Assembly (NCBI GenBank): GCA_944364005.1
Contig: CALVVW010000029.1
Location: 1 to 19,004 of the forward strand
Source of the DNA: an uncultured Bacilli bacterium
GTDB taxonomy: Bacteria; Bacillota_I; Bacilli_A; RF39; UBA660
DNA: 19,004 nucleotides
Direction of reading: 5' to 3'
The notes under the pieces were generated by a model. The model did no database searches. It saw nothing but the letters and a program-made list of their open reading frames with translations, and was not told the origin of the DNA. Numbering within the stretch: the stretch's first letter is position 1; every line of letters starts with the position of its first letter. Both the position numbers and the translations under genes were made by a program. Positions 17,087-19,004 of the stretch are shown one piece after another.

Positions 17087-17477
17087 CGTTAACACCTCCC
17101 CTCCTTTTTTGGAACCTATTGTGCTTTAAATTATGATGCTCTATGCACAAGCACATTAAATTGTCATAGTCTAATCTTCTATTCCATCCAGCTTCAATTT
17201 GAATTGGAATAATATGATGCACTTCAGTTGCAAATCTATTACATTTATTATATTCACATCTGTACTGTTCGTCTTGCAATTTCTTTTCCTTTAATATTCG
17301 CCAGTCCTTTGAGTTATAAAACTCTTTATACCTAGTATCCCTAGTTTTATTATATCGGCTATTTCTTTTTGCTTTTAATACTTCTTGATTAGCCTCAACC
17401 TTTTTTAAACACTCAGAACAATATTTATTTGGATATGAAATAGTTTTCTTGCATTTATTACATAATTTATATATCAT
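17061..17477 (-). CDS. HNH endonuclease
   Basis: A 138-residue protein. Two CxxC pairs at the N-terminus (C6/C9 and C20/C23) form a likely zinc ribbon. A central helical basic part ('RNSRYNKTRDTRYKEFYNS', about 38-56) is followed by the HNH core: C74 and C79, 'EVHHIIPI' with H87/H88, 'DNLMCLC' with N106, and 'EHHNLKH' with H115 and H119. Phage HNH proteins next to the terminase genes bind metal, nick DNA and are needed for cos cleavage and packaging in several phages. The start shares a base with the stop of the small gene upstream (TAATG). Its place beside terS fits a packaging role rather than a homing nuclease. Confidence 0.92.
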   Translation of the reverse strand: MIYKLCNKCKKTISYPNKYCSECLKKVEANQEVLKAKRNSRYNKTRDTRYKEFYNSKDWRILKEKKLQDEQYRCEYNKCNRFATEVHHIIPIQIEAGWNRRLDYDNLMCLCIEHHNLKHNRFQKRRGGVNDEIKTNCL

Positions 17478-17638
17478 TATTCTTCATCATCACTAAAATG
17501 ATTTATTGTTATATATACGGTTTCCACATTTACTTTAATATTTGGAAATAATTCGTTTATCTTCTCCAATTCTTCTTTCATATCTTTCAAATCTTCCATA
17601 TCAACACTTACTTTTAAATTGATACCATCATTATTCAT
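17477..17638 (-). CDS. 53-residue phage protein of unknown function
   Basis: A short frame from ATG 17638 to TAA 17477-17479. The product is acidic and appears to be strand-helix-strand: 'LKVSVDMEDLKDMKEELEKI' then 'NIKVNVETVYITI' and an acidic end. The start overlaps the upstream stop in ATGA and the stop overlaps the HNH start, so it fits perfectly into the coupled chain of genes. AAGGAG is about 12 bases before ATG, a rather long spacing. The tight overlap on both sides is the main support. No function can be named. Confidence 0.75.
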   Translation of the reverse strand: MNNDGINLKVSVDMEDLKDMKEELEKINELFPNIKVNVETVYITINHFSDDEE

Positions 17639-18054
17639 AATTTTCTCACTCTCCTTAAATAACTATTTTTTATTAGTAAATTCCCTTTTTTACTTCTATC
17701 CGAACAATGTTCTTTTTCAAATTGCACCAAAATATCATGAATTCTTAATAGATTTTTTCTATCTAAATAGCCTTTGATATTTTGATCTATCATTTCACTA
17801 CTAATAGCCAAGAACATATCATAATCCTTAGCTTCTATCAAATGTAAATATTCATGAGATGTTAATTGATTAAGTATAGCTCCATTCCACCACAGATATC
17901 CTTCTCCTAAACCTTTGGCTTTACAATTACGCCTAGGAACTACAAGATGATGAAATGATAATGTCTTTTTATCTACAGCTGAATACCCCATAAAATCATA
18001 ACCTAATTCCATTATGTTGTAATACTCTATCATTTCTTTTGTTATTTCTCTCAT
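17635..18054 (-). CDS. Putative HNH-like / His-rich phage protein
   Basis: A 139-residue protein that opens the packaging cluster, with the ribosome site AAGAGGTG five bases before ATG. It has 'SFHHLVVPRR' (H35/H36), 'YLWWNGAILNQLTSHEYLH' (N57, H67, H71) and 'IEAKDYDMFLAISSEM' downstream. The His-His...Asn...His order and spacing resemble a compact HNH/beta-beta-alpha-metal core, and proteins of this look are frequent beside phage HNH genes, but I see no zinc-binding cysteines and cannot confirm nuclease activity. It might instead be a recombination-associated NinG/Rap-like nuclease relative or a regulatory protein. The stop overlaps the next start in ATGA. Confidence 0.6.
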   Translation of the reverse strand: MREITKEMIEYYNIMELGYDFMGYSAVDKKTLSFHHLVVPRRNCKAKGLGEGYLWWNGAILNQLTSHEYLHLIEAKDYDMFLAISSEMIDQNIKGYLDRKNLLRIHDILVQFEKEHCSDRSKKGNLLIKNSYLRRVRKL

Positions 18055-18071
18055 TTTAGCACCTCTTAATA

Positions 18072-18082
18072 AGTACTGTACT
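18072..18082. repeat. Palindrome AGTAC-T-GTACT before the packaging-gene ribosome site
   Basis: AGTACTGTACT is an 11-base palindrome with a central base. It lies about 18 bases before the start codon at 18054 and touches the inner end of the long inverted repeat arm at 18080-18090. It could be a protein-binding site or part of an RNA fold controlling translation of the gene starting at 18054. Confidence 0.45.
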
Positions 18083-18205
18083 GATGATAAAAATGCCGTT
18101 TATTCTCTATATATACCTACTTCATGTTATCCTAGGTTCACTTTTTAGCTCCAATAGAGTTTAATCGACTAGAATACGTCTAATCATGTGCCTCTTATCA
18201 TCAGT
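18080..18205 (-). repeat. Perfect 11-bp inverted repeat enclosing 104 bases
   Basis: ACTGATGATAA on the plus strand at 18080-18090 is repeated in inverted orientation, TTATCATCAGT, at 18195-18205. On a minus-strand transcript the arms would close a 126-base domain ending just before the ribosome site of the gene starting at 18054. Inside are short dyads (CTC-TATTG-GAG, CCTAGG). An 11-bp perfect match at this distance is not expected often by chance in 126 bases, but no conserved fold is demonstrated. Confidence 0.55.
18126..18154 (-). promoter_or_regulatory. Weak promoter candidate within the non-coding region
   Basis: TTGGAG (18154-18149) and GATAAC (18131-18126) are separated by 17 bases on the minus strand, each matching four of six consensus positions. 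It would fire toward the packaging genes and bypass the terminator at 18337-18368. Evidence is weak. Confidence 0.25.
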
Positions 18206-18220
18206 GCACTATCTATTAAC

Positions 18221-18275
18221 ACCAGAATATTTTTCAATTTTTCTTCCAGTATTTTTTGAATACCAGAAATATTTT
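18221..18275. repeat. Three CCAG..TATTT repeats
   Basis: On the plus strand ACCAGAATATTTT starts at 18221, TCCAGTATTTTTT at 18245 and ACCAGAAATATTTT at 18262. The second and third also form an imperfect hairpin with wobble pairs. They could be binding sites for a regulator or chance similarity in AT-rich DNA. Confidence 0.4.
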
Positions 18276-18278
18276 ATA

Positions 18279-18336
18279 GCTTGAGAGCACAGTAATTTAA
18301 AAGATTAAGGAGGCCATTTAATACTCACTCTCAAGC
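18279..18336 (-). repeat. Large hairpin with 9-bp perfect stem and CCTCC in the loop
   Basis: GCTTGAGAG (18336-18328 on the minus strand) pairs with CTCTCAAGC (18287-18279). The 40-base loop contains an inner stem ATTAA/TTAAT whose nine-base apical loop reads ATGGCCTCC, that is, it displays an anti-Shine-Dalgarno-like CCTCC. The stem begins directly after the T tract of the terminator at 18337-18368. It is not itself followed by a T tract in either orientation. Confidence 0.6.
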
Positions 18337-18368
18337 AAAAAAAGAAAACTACTCATAATAGTCTTCTT
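18337..18368 (-). terminator. Rho-independent terminator shortly after the candidate late promoter
   Basis: AAGAAGACTA (18368-18359) pairs with TAGTTTTCTT (18351-18342) over ten positions with one G-T wobble. The loop is TTATGAG, and the 3' arm runs into seven T ending at 18337. The orientation is for minus-strand transcripts. It could end the transcript of the upstream regulator, but it lies about 40-70 bases downstream of the probable late start point, so it would also stop late transcription unless overcome. Confidence 0.75.
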
Positions 18369-18379
18369 AGTGACAACTA

Positions 18380-18396
18380 GACAATTAGAAATTGTC
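18380..18396 (-). repeat. Small hairpin GACAATT-TCT-AATTGTC in the late leader
   Basis: A perfect 7-bp stem with a three-base loop, about 12 bases upstream of the terminator stem. The 5' arm (with its flanking T) can alternatively pair with AGTTGTCA at 18378-18371, so two exclusive helices are possible. This resembles attenuator or antiterminator leaders, but no function is shown. Confidence 0.5.
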
Positions 18397-18413
18397 ATGG
18401 GTTTTTCACAATA

Positions 18414-18447
18414 ATAATATAACACGTCTAAAATGAACAAAACGAAC
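18414..18447 (-). promoter_or_regulatory. Candidate late promoter with tandem GTTCRTTTT repeats
   Basis: Right after the regulator gene the minus strand has GTTCGTTTT (18447-18439) directly followed by GTTCATTTT (18438-18430), ten bases, then TATTAT (18419-18414), a good -10 element. There is no consensus -35 at 17 bases, which suits an activator-dependent promoter. Tandem repeats of this kind are what I would expect as binding sites for DUF1492/ArpU-type late regulators. The assignment rests on position and pattern. Confidence 0.5.
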
Positions 18448-18452
18448 AAACT

Positions 18453-18875
18453 TTATTTTTCTTTCATAAATCTATCATGTTCCATTCTAACACTGTCTTT
18501 TGTAGCATATCCGCCTATTGTATAAGCTATTTTTTGCCAAGAAAATTGATTTATGTATCTCAATTCAAATATTCTTCTTAAACGGCTTGTTGGCAAACCA
18601 CTAATAAATTTTTCAATTTCATTTTGCAATTCTAAAAGGTTGTTAAGTCTTAACTGTAAAGTTTGCTTTAAATCATTCATTTTATTAATATATCTAGGAT
18701 CACTTGCTTCTATTGATATATTATGTTTAGTGTAAGGTGGTTTTTTATAAGATGCTTCGACATTACCAATAACAATACCCTTTTTTTCTAATTTTTCAAT
18801 TTTAAACTGTAATTCAGATATTTCGATTCTTAGATCATTTAATTGTGATAACTTGCTTTTTATTTCTAATTTCAC
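18453..18875 (-). CDS. Late transcription regulator, DUF1492/ArpU/RinA-like
   Basis: A 140-residue protein. Two N-terminal helices are likely coiled coil (about 5-33 and 64-92), then comes a sigma-70 region-4-like helix-turn-helix: 'LPTSRLRRIFELRYINQFSWQKIA' region (about 93-118) followed by the recognition helix 'TKDSVRMEHDRFMKEK'. Proteins of this build end the early/middle region and switch on the late genes of many Bacillota phages, including RinA in staphylococcal phages. Start is GTG at 18875, immediately after the upstream stop, so translation is likely coupled. It lies next to the candidate late promoter it may act on. Confidence 0.85.
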   Translation of the reverse strand: MKLEIKSKLSQLNDLRIEISELQFKIEKLEKKGIVIGNVEASYKKPPYTKHNISIEASDPRYINKMNDLKQTLQLRLNNLLELQNEIEKFISGLPTSRLRRIFELRYINQFSWQKIAYTIGGYATKDSVRMEHDRFMKEK

Positions 18876-19004
18876 TTAATCATCTACTTTCAATTTATTT
18901 ACTGCATCTATTACTTCATTTAACTTTGATAAAATAATATAATTTATCTCGTTTAGAGAATAACTACAAGAGTTAAATTTCAATCTATATCGACCGTTTT
19001 CAGA
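18876..19004 (-). CDS. C-terminal end of an unidentified gene cut by the window edge
   Basis: The minus strand is open from the edge to TAA at 18876-18878, giving 42 residues, 'SENGRYRLKFNSCSYSLNEI' then a hydrophobic helix and 'VIDAVNKLKVDD'. The stop is followed immediately by the GTG start of the regulator, as in an operon. Too little is visible to name the product. Confidence 0.55.
   Translation of the reverse strand, partial: SENGRYRLKFNSCSYSLNEINYIILSKLNEVIDAVNKLKVDD

Larger units (their letters stand above)
18055..18452 (-). other. Non-coding, structured leader region between regulator and packaging genes
   Basis: Nearly 400 bases without a supported gene on either strand, in a region where all other genes overlap or nearly touch. 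In minus-strand order it holds tandem GTTCRTTTT repeats and a -10-like element, a small hairpin, an intrinsic terminator, a 9-bp stem with a 40-base loop, three CCAG..TATTT repeats, an 11-bp inverted repeat spanning 126 bases, and the ribosome site of the next gene. These are listed separately. Only very short frames (up to 26 codons) lacking ribosome sites occur. It probably carries late transcription control and possibly a small RNA. Confidence 0.7.

Noticed and set aside
18160..18368. Possible group I intron core (GACTA and TAGTC pairing as in P7)
   Set aside because: Only a five-base match was found. No P3, P4-P6 or splice-site context is visible, and the GACTA part belongs to the terminator stem.
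18318..18398. 26-codon frame that could be a leader peptide spanning the terminator
   Set aside because: It has no ribosome site and no run of regulatory codons, and frames of this length are expected by chance. It might be revisited if late leader translation is shown.
128..18735. Plus-strand open frames of 60-149 codons throughout the window
   Set aside because: They lie opposite convincing minus-strand genes, lack ribosome sites and read as Ser/Phe/Leu-rich antisense sequence. The longest, at 12438-12887, lies fully within the protease gene.
1..19004. TGA read as tryptophan (mycoplasma code)
   Set aside because: TGA ends the tape measure, Dit, the 139-residue HNH-like gene and others exactly at the next start, and TGG is used normally for Trp.
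1..19004. CRISPR array, tRNA or insertion sequence
   Set aside because: No regularly spaced direct repeats, no cloverleaf with a T-loop consensus and no transposase-like frame were seen.

Overview
The window is a stretch of the late (structural) region of a tailed phage or prophage with siphovirus-type morphology. Every supported gene lies on the minus strand, so the biological order runs from 19004 down to 1. The DNA is strongly AT-rich, the genes overlap or are spaced by a few bases, and most starts have AGGAGG-type ribosome binding sites. This suggests a low-GC Bacillota host, plausibly a gut species, since the capsid insert and fibre modules look like those I associate with gut phages. 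I cannot name the genus. TGA ends several genes exactly where the next gene starts (TMP/Dit, Dit/Tal), which supports the standard bacterial code rather than the mycoplasma code.

Layout in transcription order. (1) 19004-18453: the end of an unidentified gene, then a DUF1492/ArpU/RinA-like late regulator. (2) 18452-18055: about 400 bases without a convincing gene, holding a candidate late promoter with tandem GTTCRTTTT repeats, a rho-independent terminator just downstream of it, and several long inverted repeats. (3) 18054-16874: a putative HNH-like protein, a 53-residue small protein, a clear HNH endonuclease and a small protein with an FEVSDERAKEIL domain. (4) 16873-16725: a short GC-richer stretch that is a candidate cos/packaging site. 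(5) 16724-10773: small and large terminase, HK97-type portal, ClpP-like prohead protease, an acidic coiled-coil protein that repeats the FEVS-domain, and the HK97-fold major capsid protein. (6) 10759-8886: four head-tail connector and tail completion proteins, then the major tail tube protein. (7) 8875-8292: tail assembly chaperone gpG with a programmed -1 frameshift to gpGT. (8) 8246-54: tape measure, distal tail protein, a tail-tip protein with collagen-like and fibre modules, and a DUF859-like beta-rich protein. (9) 34-1: the first codons of the next gene, cut off in a run of G.

The genes form one assembly line: packaging motor and nuclease, procapsid (portal, protease, capsid), connector, tail tube with chaperones and tape measure, then the tail tip that binds the host. 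Lysis, integration and replication genes are outside the window.

The most informative non-textbook signals are the frameshift cassette (perfect A AAA AAC site plus a 14-bp hairpin four bases later), two intrinsic terminators on the late transcript (one right after the candidate late promoter, one between gpGT and the tape measure), the structured leader around the first of these, a duplicated small domain, and a roughly 50-residue insertion in the capsid protein. The two terminators together suggest, as inference only, that late expression needs antitermination or attenuation.
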